This document shows, one piece after another, positions 53,781 to 64,000 of a DNA stretch of 64,000 bases (position 1 is its first letter; each line of letters opens with the position of its first letter). Below the pieces are notes generated by a model. It searched no databases. It saw only the letters and a program-made list of their open reading frames with translations, and had not been told where the DNA came from. The translations under genes and the position numbers were made by a program. Origin of the DNA: Quercus robur (taxonomy: Eukaryota; Streptophyta; Magnoliopsida; Fagales; Fagaceae); the NCBI RefSeq assembly GCF_932294415.1, contig NC_065538.1, forward strand, positions 19,133,656-19,197,655, in the 5' to 3' direction.

Positions 53781-55667
53781 CCATCAACTATGTTTTAAGT
53801 GAAAAACAATTATAGGCTCTCCCAAGTAGGAGTTTTCTTCCTCTCATTTTGAATACGAGCTGTTCCATCCCAAATCTTCCTTTTTTTGGGTTGTATAGTT
53901 CTCTGTTTGTTCTCTTTAGGCAAGAGTCAATAATCTCTAGTCATGGACCCAAGTATTCTCTCTAGCTTACAGAACCTACAACTCACAAAAGAAGAAGAAG
54001 AAGCTATTCCTATCTCAGTCACAAACTGCTTTGACCTCTTGGAAGAATATTCCCTCAGTCTTTTTGGGCAGCTCCTCTCTGATTGGCAACAGAACCAACG
54101 TGCTCTGAAGAACACCCTTAGATCAGCATGGAAAATGGGTTCAGACATGAGAATTGTGGAAGTTGGAAACAATATACTCCAATTCAAGTTTAGCTCAAAA
54201 TATCAAATGGAGTGGGTTGAGAGGTGTGGGCCTTGGAGCTTTGACAACAACCTCTTCTTGCTCTGTAGATGGAAAAAAGGGCTAACTTCCACAAATATTT
54301 CCTTCATCCATTCTCCCTTTTGGGTCCAAATTTGGGGTCTCCCCTTTGAACATATGTCATAGGATGTTGGGGAAGAAATTGGTAGCAAGCTAGGTAAATT
54401 CATTGAAGTCGATAGGCGTTCGTGGCAATCTGATCAGGCAAAATTCATGAGAGTCCGTGTGGAGTTGGAGATTGATAAGCCACTAAGAAGAGGAGCTTAT
54501 ATTGCAAGCTCTAAAGATGAATGACTATGGCTCACGTTCAAATATGAAAGGCTACCTACTGTTTGCTTCATCTGTGGGAAGCTTGGGCATGATAAAAAAC
54601 ATTGCCCAACAGTTGGGGACTGGCAAACTACTTGCCATCAATATGGGGACTGGTTAAGGGCAGGGTGGACAGCAAAAATGGCAGCCAAAGAAAAGAACCC
54701 GAGCAAAGAGACGTTCCGAGTGAACTCTAGTGAGTTAGTAGTGCAACAAACAACCAGATCGGCGACTGGTTCTGCTTTAACAGGTCTTGAAGCTTCTAGT
54801 CCTGTGGGCAGGAAACGTAGCTTGGAGAAGAGTGATACTTGGGGAAACGATGACTCCACATGTGCGGATGGACAACTTGCTGGTGACGTACAAGCCTTCA
54901 GGGGACCAACTGAGCAGCTGATGAGTGCAGCGACAAGACAGATGATGTGTGTGGCGTCAGGACAGGACTTGGGTGCTTTGGGTTCCTGTGAGATGTCACG
55001 TAATCAGCTAAGGTAGGTTTTTTCAACTGAGTACAGAGACTCTTTCTCCCATGGGCCAAAAAGCCTTGCTTCATAAAGCCCAAAAGGCTCTTTTTCGCAA
55101 GGAAGCCTGAGTACTAAAGCCCTTTTAGAAACAAATGAGAAAGACAATCTAGAGATGAAGAATCCGGCCAATGCTGTCCAAGTTGGCGTAATTTTTCTGG
55201 CCAAAGCTCATGGAAAAGGAAAACAGATTTTGGGCAAAGGCAATCTGAAAAAAGTAGCCCACGCAAAAGGAAAAGTTAGTGATGATCAAACTCTCGTGCA
55301 GATGTTGAAGTTTGGAGCAAAGCGGTTGAGAGTGACTGAAGCTTCAGAGGAAGAGAACAATCGGGCTCCTAAGCGCCTATATGAACCGGTCAACTCGAGT
55401 CTTGCTGATGCTGTTTAAACTTGTCTGCACTTTTGGGGCTTGTTGGGACTTTAGGCTTATCTTGTTTTTGTTAGTTTTGTCTTCTTGAAAAGAGAGTTCA
55501 ACATGATAGTTTTTATTAAGTTCTTAGCTGACTAGTGTGTATAAGTTGTGTAAAGTTGTTTAGGTTTGCTGACCCTGCGCCAGCAGGTTAGTTTCTTTGG
55601 GGTCGGTTTTCTTTTGTCTTTCCTGTTGTAGTCCAATTTCTTGAAGCAATGAATCTTTGTTCCCTTT

Positions 55668-55698
<31 letters not shown>
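53781..55698 (+). mobile_element. ORF1-only LINE-like retroposon with poly(A) tail (about 1.9 kb)
   Basis: The target duplication agacaaccaa is at 53771-53780 and 55699-55708. The unit has a leader, a LINE ORF1-type coding region (53943-55418), a 3' region ending ctttgttccctttc, and about 28 A. No reverse-transcriptase sequence lies between ORF1 and the tail. The 3' end resembles plant L1 LINE tails. It was inserted by target-primed reverse transcription using proteins from elsewhere. Confidence 0.8.
53943..55418 (+). pseudogene. LINE ORF1-like protein (DUF4283 + CCHC knuckle) with four in-frame stops
   Basis: One frame of 492 codons, MDPSILSSLQNLQLTKEEEE to SSLADAV. The DUF4283 region covers about codons 15-150 (WKMGSDMRIVEVGNNILQF, GPWSFDNNLFLLCRW, FWVQIWGLPFEHMS). 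A CCHC knuckle CFICGKLGHDKKHC follows (about codons 205-218), then a basic low-complexity tail. TAG at 54360-54362, TGA at 54522-54524, TAG at 55014-55016 and TAA at 55074-55076 break it, yet no frameshift is seen. In LINEs this protein binds RNA in the ribonucleoprotein. Confidence 0.8.
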
Positions 55699-55701
<3 letters not shown>

Positions 55702-55753
55702 CAACCAAAAAATTTTCAGAAAGTCAGCACAGTCAAAGTCGCTCTATGGAAAC

Positions 55754-58090
55754 TGTCATGATCCAAATCCAAAAGGGTTCAAAGTATGAGAAAAATATTT
55801 CAAATGTACCTATAAATTTTGTTCCTTTTAGCAATTCAATCTAAATAAAATCATATCAAGTACCAATATAAAGAATTATCATAATAATTCTATTAAATAT
55901 ACTCCCAAAATAAGTCAAAACTCTATGCAATAAATACAATGACTATTTGTCATAAAAAAATGGAGATTTGAATAAATAATTACATATCATCAACTTCTCT
56001 CATTAGTGGAAGTAAAGGCATAACCACAATTAGATACAAAAGAATTGGATCAAGCCTACTCTAAGTTATATATTATCAATTATCTTCATCACAAAAGTCA
56101 TCCTCCATCAGCAGTTAGTCTAACTATTGTTAGCCACCAAAAAGTTGTCTTAAAATGATAGTTGTCTGCTCTAAAAAAGTTTGTAAAATAACGGAATGAG
56201 ACAGAGCCCAGTAAGTAGCATAATTAATGGGAATTGGGGAAATGCAAGTTTCATGATGATAACAATTTACAAATCATGTTTTAATTTGGGAATTTCCAAA
56301 TAATTTCTACAAAACTATTTCCAAAAATAATATGACAAGAATGAATAAAATGACATGGCACAAAACTTCTAAAAATGCTCTCATGAAACTACATACTATA
56401 ATTTGTGAGCAATAAAAATAAAATTTCAAACCCAAGGCCACATGATAATGCCGTCATAAAGACAGAACTAATCTGCCGTCATAAAACGGAACTCATTGCT
56501 GACATACAGCCGGAACTAAATATACCATCACAAAGACAGAACTCATCACCGTCACAAAGACGAAACTCAATAACCATCACAAAGACAGGTGCTAAGATAC
56601 TAATGTCACACAAACTATAGTATCTAACTAGGTAATCACATGTTACAGCACATGGGTAGAACATGCTCACAAATTACCTTTAATTCAAAATACATAATTC
56701 ACTTCCAAGTAGTTTCATAAAATATTTGAATGCCTAAGATATTCACAAGGTTCTCAAAGCCCTCAACTCATTTCTTGTCAAAATGATTTTGTATTAACTC
56801 CTCAAATAACATAGGTCAAGATAAAGCATCTTTATATTTTGCAAATAATGCAATAAATCCATAAAATTCATTCTCAAGAATTTAATCAAGATGATAGTCT
56901 TTTCCATGCTAACAAATCATGCAATTTCCCATATGCAATAAGAATATGCACTTTCATATATAATCATAAATAGTAAGGTCATAACACAACACATTTTAGA
57001 AAAACATAGTTCCACCATTAATTTTCCAAAATGTGTTTGACCCAAAAATAATGTTTATGCAACATGGTTATTTTTCAAAAATCCCATTAAAAAACTACTT
57101 ACCTTACAACTTGCAAAAGCCTAATTTTTCTAAGCTCCAAATGAAATTAGTTAGAACCTAAACAATACCTAGCAAACCTATCACAATAAGCATAAAGTTT
57201 TAAATTGTATTTAGCTACATTTTAGGAATTGCCAAATAAGCTCTAAATTAGGCAAGCCTAAATTTAGCCTCACAAATAATATTTTCCACTTCCAAAGTTT
57301 CTCAACCAATTATTTTACAAGGCATAGACTCCAACTTATCATCATGTCATTCCAAGCTTCACCTTTACCATAAGAGATCTTAACACTTTATGAATTTCTT
57401 TCTCAATATACATGTCATTTTCAAGAGACCCACAAAACAACAACATATATAACAATACCCACTATTACAAACCCCACAAGTAAATCTTCCACTAGCTTCA
57501 AATAAACAATAAAAATTAAATTCATCAACTATTTCACGTTAGAAAGTCAAAACTCCTAAATCTTCACCATTTAGCTAACCATCATTACAAAAATTATAAA
57601 CTCACTCATCAAATACATCTACCAAGACCAAAACTCATACATAAAAACACATAAATATCACTTCTAATGCACATAAATCACATGAATATTATAATTTAAA
57701 AAGTTTAGATAAACACAATTTCAAGCAAAAGCATATAAACTCACAAAAAGATTAGGAGTCTTACCTTAAATCAAAAGAATCAAAAGAGATAAAGGTTCCT
57801 TAGTGGTTCCTAGAGAGTTTTCCGGTGATCTTGCCAAAAAAATGATGGTAGATGTGGTGGTGTGGAGTAGGAACCGTGGGAGAGTGTGAGGGAGTGAAGA
57901 GAGGAGTGTGTGTTTGTGAGAAAAAGAAACAAAACAAATGAGGAAGATAGGTGGCTGGCTGAGAGGAGATATTTGTGAGTGTATGGTGTGTGGTGGGGAA
58001 ATAAGGGGTTGGTGGGTCTCGTGTAGTCGTGTCGCTCCTAAAAAATCTGACCCTTTTTTTTTTTTTTTTAAAGTGGGCTGGGGCGTTACA
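55754..58090. mobile_element. Probable solo LTR (2337 bp)
   Basis: It begins tgtcatgatcc, ends gggcgttaca, and is flanked by the 5-bp repeat gaaac (55749-55753, 58091-58095). TG...CA ends plus a 5-bp duplication fit a single LTR left after recombination. The minus strand start tgtaacgcccc is common in plant Gypsy LTRs, so it may lie in minus orientation. No coding frame. A short internal repeat is at 56455-56600. Confidence 0.65.
56455..56600. repeat. Irregular short repeat in the solo LTR
   Basis: About six imperfect copies of a word like ccatcacaaagacagaactcat, 19-25 bp apart. Confidence 0.7.
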
Positions 58091-58235
58091 GAAACAACAT
58101 GGTGCCTATCGAAATGCTATATAAAACATCGTTTTATAGTGGTGCATTTCGGTGAGAAATCCAAAATCTTTAACACAAGCAAATTTCATAGCAAGCTTAA
58201 ACCAGATGAAAGAACCACTGGAAGAATTATAACCT

Positions 58236-59030
58236 GATGCTGTGAAGGAATTCAAAGTGGGTGGTGATTTGGGTTGGGTACTACCTAATGCAAATGCTGA
58301 CAACTCTGCAACCTATAACCAGTGGGCTTCAAGGAACAGATTTCACATTGGAGATTCTCTCTATGAGTTTGTTACAATATTTTTAGTACTAGCTAGTCTT
58401 TTGAAAAATAAAATAAAAAATAAAAAATTACATTCTGACTGATTTATTTTGTGGTTTGGTTGAGAAAATTGTGTAGAAAATCACGGTTATTCTGTGCAAT
58501 TTTTCTTTACTGGTTTTTGAGGTTAAGCAAGAAACAAGGCAGTTGGGTTTGAATGATTATATATGCATGCTTGAAAGTGAAATTCTTTGTTGTCCTTTTA
58601 CTTTGAAATCAGATAGTATAAAGGGAATTCTTCTATGTTTTGGTTTATGCAAATCGTTTAGATAATTTGAATCCAACAGCTTGGTTTTAGGGGGAAAAAA
58701 ACTATGTTGAGGATTTCTTAAGGTTGAATTATTTTGGTTGCAGCATGGTGATCTTATGTGCTTTTGAAAGAAATATAGAAGTTGCACTTCTTAGCACAAT
58801 TTGACAAGAACATTTTGTATAAGCAACCATATGTAACTAACATATTGTGTATTTGGGTTGGTAATTAGTCATAAAAAAGAGTCCTTTGCTGCGTTTAGAG
58901 CTTTTTGCTAAAAGATTATTGGCCTACTTGCTAAAAATTGGTTATATTTGTACCTAGAAAAAAGTGTGAGCAAATAAACAAAAATAGTTTTAAGAAAAGT
59001 CTCTTGCCAAATGGACTAAATGTCCTATAT
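58236..59030 (+). pseudogene. ENODL pseudogene lacking signal peptide and exon 2
   Basis: Codons 28-66 of ENODL survive (KEFKVGGDLGWVLPNANADN ... RFHIGDS), followed by the intron. Signal-peptide codons are absent because the duplication begins here. Compared with 10817-12156, the donor gt is changed (tctctatgag), and a deletion of about 528 bp removed the intron end and all of exon 2; the junction is at 59028-59031 with 3 bp of microhomology (att). It cannot encode a phytocyanin. Confidence 0.85.
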
Positions 59031-59745
59031 TCCGGCTGTTGAGATCTATTGTGTCTGCCCATTAATATGACTTATTTATCATTTATTAAACACTGTTTAT
59101 TTCATTATGCTGGGAGTTGAAAATCATGTTTTAATACTTTGAACATTGCAATTCAGTCAGGACCTCAAATAAATTGGTAGTTTTTCTTTTGAGCATGTTT
59201 TACAATTTTTACTTGCTTAATTAGCCAAGGTTCAAGTGATAATCCAGCTGTAACGGTATTCTTTATGGTGTCCCAAGTCTCTAGTTTGAACCCCATCATC
59301 CCACCTCCCTCACTATCTACTACCTGTCAAATAAAATAAAATAAAACAACAAAAAAGCCAAAAGTAATCTGAAAGTTTCCTGGAAAAGTATTGATATGCA
59401 CTGGTGACCTTCCTAAAACAAGCAATGAAGACTTTTCCTTAAGCTGACTCTCAACCCTGGAGTCTTCCTATGGACCTTTCGCCACAACAACTCCCACCCC
59501 CACACCCCCCCCCCCCCTAAATAAGATTCAATTTTTTTCCGGGTAGTTTGGTTTTAGCATCCAAATGGACCGGAGAATTATTATTTGAATGTTTATGTAA
59601 TTGGATGTATGCATTGCTGTGGAGTCGATGAGTAGACATGAAATACTAACTTTTCATTCAATTGATATTCATGGCTACAAATATAAGTAAGATTCTTAAA
59701 TGCATTAAGAAAGACAATGCTACCTATCCTTAATTAAAGTAACAA

Positions 59746-59772
59746 GGGGGGGGGGGGGGGGGGGGGGGGGGG
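59746..59772 (+). repeat. G27 homopolymer just 3' of ANK6
   Basis: 27 G in a row, 15 bp from the ANK6 stop. ANK1 has gagggggag at the matching place. In the ANK6 transcript it would be a C run in the 3' untranslated region. Length may be affected by sequencing. Confidence 0.9.
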
Positions 59773-59786
59773 AGTGGTGTGAATTT

Positions 59787-62187
59787 TTAGTATGAGTGAT
59801 ATCCTTGATGGCTGGAACTCTCAACATCTGAATTGAAAGAATGTAAGGTTTGCATCCTGATGCTTGCAAGTCTGTCACCGCTTTTCTTTCTTAATTTTCT
59901 CCATTTCTGCTTTCGAAGCCAATGTTCTATCATCATAACAGTTAACCCAAGAAAACATGTGCCTGTAGTCCCTCCACCAATTGACAGTAAAACTACAAAC
60001 ATCCACTCTGTTCCCTTATCATGGGGAATGATGACCCATGTTGCTGCAACATAAGCTGTTGCCATGAATGACACCGCTACCCACATGACTTTGTGAGCAA
60101 CCTTTAGTATCATCATCTGAGGTTTTCTTTGGAAAGGAATGATGCTGACAAGAACAACAACAATACACAGAGATGTGAACAATGCGATATTATTGCTTAA
60201 TGTAAATACCTTGAAAGCTGTTGTTTTGCACACCATGGACTTTCCTTTGAGTGGTCCATCCTGATAGATGCCACCAGGAGGGCTTATACCTGCTGCAAAT
60301 GTAACTGTGGCAATCAAAATAGCCACTAGTGTAATTGTGTTCCTGGCATTCTGAACTGCCTCATTATATATCTCATCTTGCTTACTCTGACGACTTCTAT
60401 AAAGTTCTGCTAGTTCTCCCTGTCGTCTTTCACTGAGACGTTTCTGCTTCCCCAAACTGGTCAGGGTACTAGTCAGGGAATTATTAGTCTGCTTGGATGA
60501 GCACTCTGGTTCAGATGTGTTATTATCCTGAATTTCACAAATTTTTTCTACTTGATGCTGGATCAATTTTATTTGCACATTTCCACTGGCCTGGTCGAGG
60601 ATGTCAAGTGCTGTGAGTCCCTTATGGTTCTGGAAACTGAAATCGATTGTTGTTTTGTTGATCAAGTACTCCACAATCTGTAACAAATTTGAAATTCACA
60701 AGTCTAATTAGGAAACACACATATGCAACCAAAATCATCATCATCAACATCAACAATCAAGTTAAACCTTCGTTACAAACAATAAAGAATAATGCCATTT
60801 GAAAGAAATATTACTATTGGCATGCGCTGTCCTTGGGGATTTAGGCATGGGGAACAGCAGAAATTTGGTATGATATAAAAAGCAGGATACTAACTTCTAC
60901 ACACCACACATGCATAAACACACACAAAATATAGACATGACAAAGGTACTTTGAAAGATTTACTATGCATCTGACACAACTAGTCAAAAATTATAGTAGA
61001 TTCTTCTGCAAAACTTTAGTACTTAGATATGTCATGTAGAGATGACTTCACCCCAGGCTTTTCTAACATCACAGCCATCAATTATAACATGTTTCATTTT
61101 CATTTCTCACCTGATGGTGACCTCCAGAGACTGCAATATGGAAGATGGTGTTACCATATTGATCTGGGCAGTGGAAGATATTGGTATCATTGAAAGCATG
61201 CACCAAGTATATGAAAGCATCATAGTGGTTGTATCTCACAATTAGATGAAAAATGGTCTCTCCATTCTTTGTGTGACACTCAAAAGATGTTGGAGCCATA
61301 GACATGAATTCTTTTAGAATTGCAGTGTTTCCATTCATCGCAGCCAAGTGCAGAGGTGTGTAACCATCATTATTGAATTCCAGAGCAAGTTCTGCATCAG
61401 CTTTTAGGATCATTCTTGTTATCTCCACGTGCCCTCTATGACAAGAGCAGTGTAATGGTGAATAACCATTCCTGTCAATCTTTTGAGCAAAGTTTGGGCA
61501 CACTTCTAAAATCTTCCGAACAATACCTGCATCAGCAACTCTAATTTATCAATACATAAGCAGAATTTAGCTGAGCAATTGAAATTTACATTGCAATTCA
61601 TCTGAATATTTGTTTCAATCTGAAATTAACAGCTGCTGGACCTAGCAATGGACAAGGAGAGAAATTCTCTTGCCTAATTGGTTGGCGATGTGTTCAGCAG
61701 TGAATAGTCAGTAAATAGAACTTTACTACCAACCTGTGTATCCTCTGGACACAGCAACATGAAGGCTATTGTGAACAAAATTATCTTCTTCCAACCCCTG
61801 CAACCAAGGCTTACTCAAAAGGAGCTTGATGACATTGAGATGCCCATGACTGCAAGCCATGTAAAACGCGCTCTGGCTGTCAGAGTTAAGTTTACAAGCT
61901 GCCCAAGGATTGGCATCCAATAGCAGCAGCAAGACCTTGACATTCCCTTGACGACAAGCTTCATGAAATGGAGTCTCCAGCTTGCTATTCTCAGCTGCAA
62001 CCATGTCAGGGCACAACTTGACAATTTCTGTGACCAAATCGATATGTCCAAATCTTGAGGCCAGGTGCAGTGGCGTGTGTAATGTATTAACTGTTCTTTG
62101 TTGGAGAATTTCTTCATTCTCGCGAACTAAATTCATAAAAGTGTGTCTTTCATTTTTAGCAATTGCCTCTAAAAGGCTTTGATCCAT
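59787..62187 (-). CDS. ANK6: intact ankyrin-repeat/PGG-domain membrane protein (ACD6/ITN1-like)
   Basis: Exons 62187-61734, 61526-61111 and 60677-59787 (454, 416, 891 nt) give 586 residues with GT-AG borders; exon 1 joins exon 2 inside a Gly codon and exon 3 starts in phase 0. Residues about 34-290 hold ankyrin repeats (TPLHLASRFGH, TPFHEACRQGN, SAFYMACSHGH, SPLHCSCHRGH, TPLHLAAMNGN, TIFHLIVRYNH, TIFHIAVSGGH). A polar linker follows, then the PGG domain from about 398 ([25 protein letters not shown]) with four hydrophobic segments, and a basic, Ser-rich tail ending HQGYHSY. Family knowledge: such proteins (ACD6, ITN1) act at membranes in defence, cell death or salt signalling. The only undamaged copy in the window. 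Confidence 0.9.
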
Positions 62188-64000
62188 TTACTTAAAAACT
62201 TCCAAGAGTTACTCTACAAAGAGCAAGCTAGTCAGATGGAAAATTTTGTTGGCATTGTTTTTGCAAATGATAGCTGCTTTTGCATTTTCAACTGGATAGA
62301 TTCTGCAAAAATTGGAAAGAAATAAAAAGGCTGAGCAACGCAGTTAAAGAAACCTCTTTGAGAAATGCAGCTACCAAGTTCTAAGCATCTTCAAGGAAGG
62401 TCACTAGTATTGTAGCATTTGGATAATTTTCTTGTCTTTTTAAGTCCTTGTAATATACTGCCAAACCATAAAAACAATGAAAGTCAAATATGGGGCACTC
62501 GTGTAGTTGTGGTTTTGTCGTTCAAATATGTATTTTCTTCACTTTCTTGGTACTTTCTTTGAACCTTTTCACTGTATAACTCTACCACATTACTGAATTA
62601 AAAAAAGATTGATCCTTTTCCCATTTTGAAACCGTACTTTTTCAAAGAATAGTTTTTTAAAGCCTCTGCTACATTTTTGTCAAACAGACGGGTTTTAAAT
62701 AAGATTAAAAAATAAAAAATACACTATACTAATTTCTTATTGTCAACCTTATACGCTGGTCTTGCTTTACATACCATCAATCTGGTGCAATTCATAATTT
62801 ATTGAAACATTGTCAATATAGTGCTTTTGTATAGTTCTTAGATGCGTGCACATTCCCAATTAATTTAAAACACATCATTGCATTGGTCAATGAAGCATAA
62901 ACAACATTATCTTTTTTGAAGAAAATGTAATTCAATGTAGCATGTGTTTAAATTTAACTAAAAAACCTAATATACTGTACGATCTGTCCATGAGTTTTAC
63001 CCATCTTCAAATAAATCACATGTTATCAAGCAGGCAGCAGCTCTTTAGCCCATAGACACCACCTACTAGTCAATAAAGCCAATAATGCTAACATTATTTT
63101 GTCAATGTGTAATCCTATTCCTAGCGACAGGTCAAACATACAAACCCACGTAACATATTTTCACTACCTACAAATTTTGAAAGTTTTAATTTTCTTTGTA
63201 ATAAGTAATAACATTGCATAAATTAAAAGATACATTTATTAAAATAATCATACATAAAAAAATTATATTAAATAATCGTACATAAAAAATTATATCAATT
63301 GATTTATTTCCTCAAAGTAGCATTTTTCTTTTTTCCACACGACAAAGGTACTTTGAAGTGTTTACCATACATCTAACACAACTCAAACAAAACTATAACA
63401 AATTTATGTGCACAACTTTAGTACTTAAATATGTCATGTAGAAATGACTGCACCATAGGCTGTTCTAATTTTACAGCTATCAATTATTATCATTTGTGGG
63501 GGGGGGGGGGGGGGGGGGGGGGGGGAATCTCTATAGTTTTACACTTGAGACACATTAAACCTCTAAGTTTAAATATGACACTTTAAACCTCATACTTTCA
63601 CAAATATACAAGGAAAAAAAGAAAACACCCAAATCTGGGATTAAAATGTCCTCTTTATAAAAGTGTAGAGTTTAAAATGTCCATTTTATAAGTGTAGAAT
63701 TTAATGTGTCAAATATAAAACTACGGGGTTTTGACATACTTTAATTCCTACATAATTTTCATTTCCCACCTGATGCCTGATGGTGACCTCCAAAGACTGC
63801 AATATGTAAGATAGTGTTACCACATAAGTTCCCATTAGATTATCATGTTCTATGTAAAGTGACTCACTCTTTTTCTTTTTAATTATCGTGTTCTATGTAG
63901 AGTGACTCACTCTTTTTCTTTTTGATATATAGCTATATAGATAGAGAGTGGAAGAGAGTTGCTGGTGTTTGAACTACAAACATCAGGTATCATAAAGGAA
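62188..64000. other. 5' flank of ANK6
   Basis: Matches 15338-17313. It includes a G28 run (63498-63525) and a fragment of ankyrin exon 2 end (about 63770-63830, minus, with cctgatgcctgatggtgacc). No complete gene seen. Confidence 0.6.
63498..63525 (+). repeat. G28 homopolymer
   Basis: 28 G in a row. The matching place in the left block (about 16935) has a T run instead, so the sequence here differs by more than length. Confidence 0.9.

Larger units (their letters stand above)
58236..64000. repeat. Segmental duplication, right copy
   Basis: Collinear with 10898-17330 and continuing to the window end (the last bases match about 17290-17313). It includes ENODL remnant, SINE-like element, ANK6 and flank. 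Differences: ENODL exon 2 deletion, long G runs, and an extra ankyrin exon-2 fragment at about 63770-63830. Confidence 0.85.

Noticed and set aside
58091..58235. Possible exon before the ENODL remnant
   Set aside because: The translation has stops in all plus frames and no similarity to the ENODL signal peptide.

Overview
This is plant nuclear DNA: split genes with GT-AG introns, AT-rich spacers, and Copia, Gypsy-type, LINE, SINE, hAT and Helitron elements. The genes (a plastid FtsHi2 ATPase, an early nodulin-like phytocyanin, and ankyrin-PGG membrane proteins) and the repeat types suggest a eudicot, probably a woody rosid. A Fagaceae-like tree is my guess and is not demonstrated. No tRNA, rRNA or CRISPR locus was seen.

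Layout. (1) 1-8824: the 3' half of an FTSHi2-type gene on the + strand, ten exons visible, with two tandem duplications that each copied a 3' splice site. (2) 10817-12156: an intact two-exon early nodulin-like protein gene (ENODL). (3) 12926-62187: six copies of an ankyrin-repeat/PGG gene, named ANK1 to ANK6 here in order. Only ANK6 (59787-62187, minus) reads through intact, for 586 aa. ANK1 has a one-base deletion at an exon start plus a nonsense codon. ANK2 is a 5' fragment split by a Helitron. ANK3 and ANK4 carry many lesions. ANK5 (plus strand) is broken by two oppositely oriented Copia elements and two frameshifts. (4) 30286-40889: two related non-autonomous LTR retrotransposons side by side, both minus-oriented and carrying roughly 70-80 bp tandem arrays. 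(5) 53781-58090: an ORF1-only LINE-like retroposon and a probable 2.3-kb solo LTR. (6) 58236-64000: a second copy of the block at 10898-17330, in which the ENODL copy has lost exon 2 but the ankyrin copy stayed intact.

Taken together this is an ankyrin-PGG (ACD6/ITN1-like) gene cluster evolving by block duplication and decay, in which nearly every copy was hit by a different transposon class. Because paralogues or duplicated units preserve several empty sites, many insertions can be delimited to the base. Intact gene products expected: an FtsHi2 plastid import-motor subunit, a GPI-anchored non-copper phytocyanin, and one ankyrin-PGG membrane protein.
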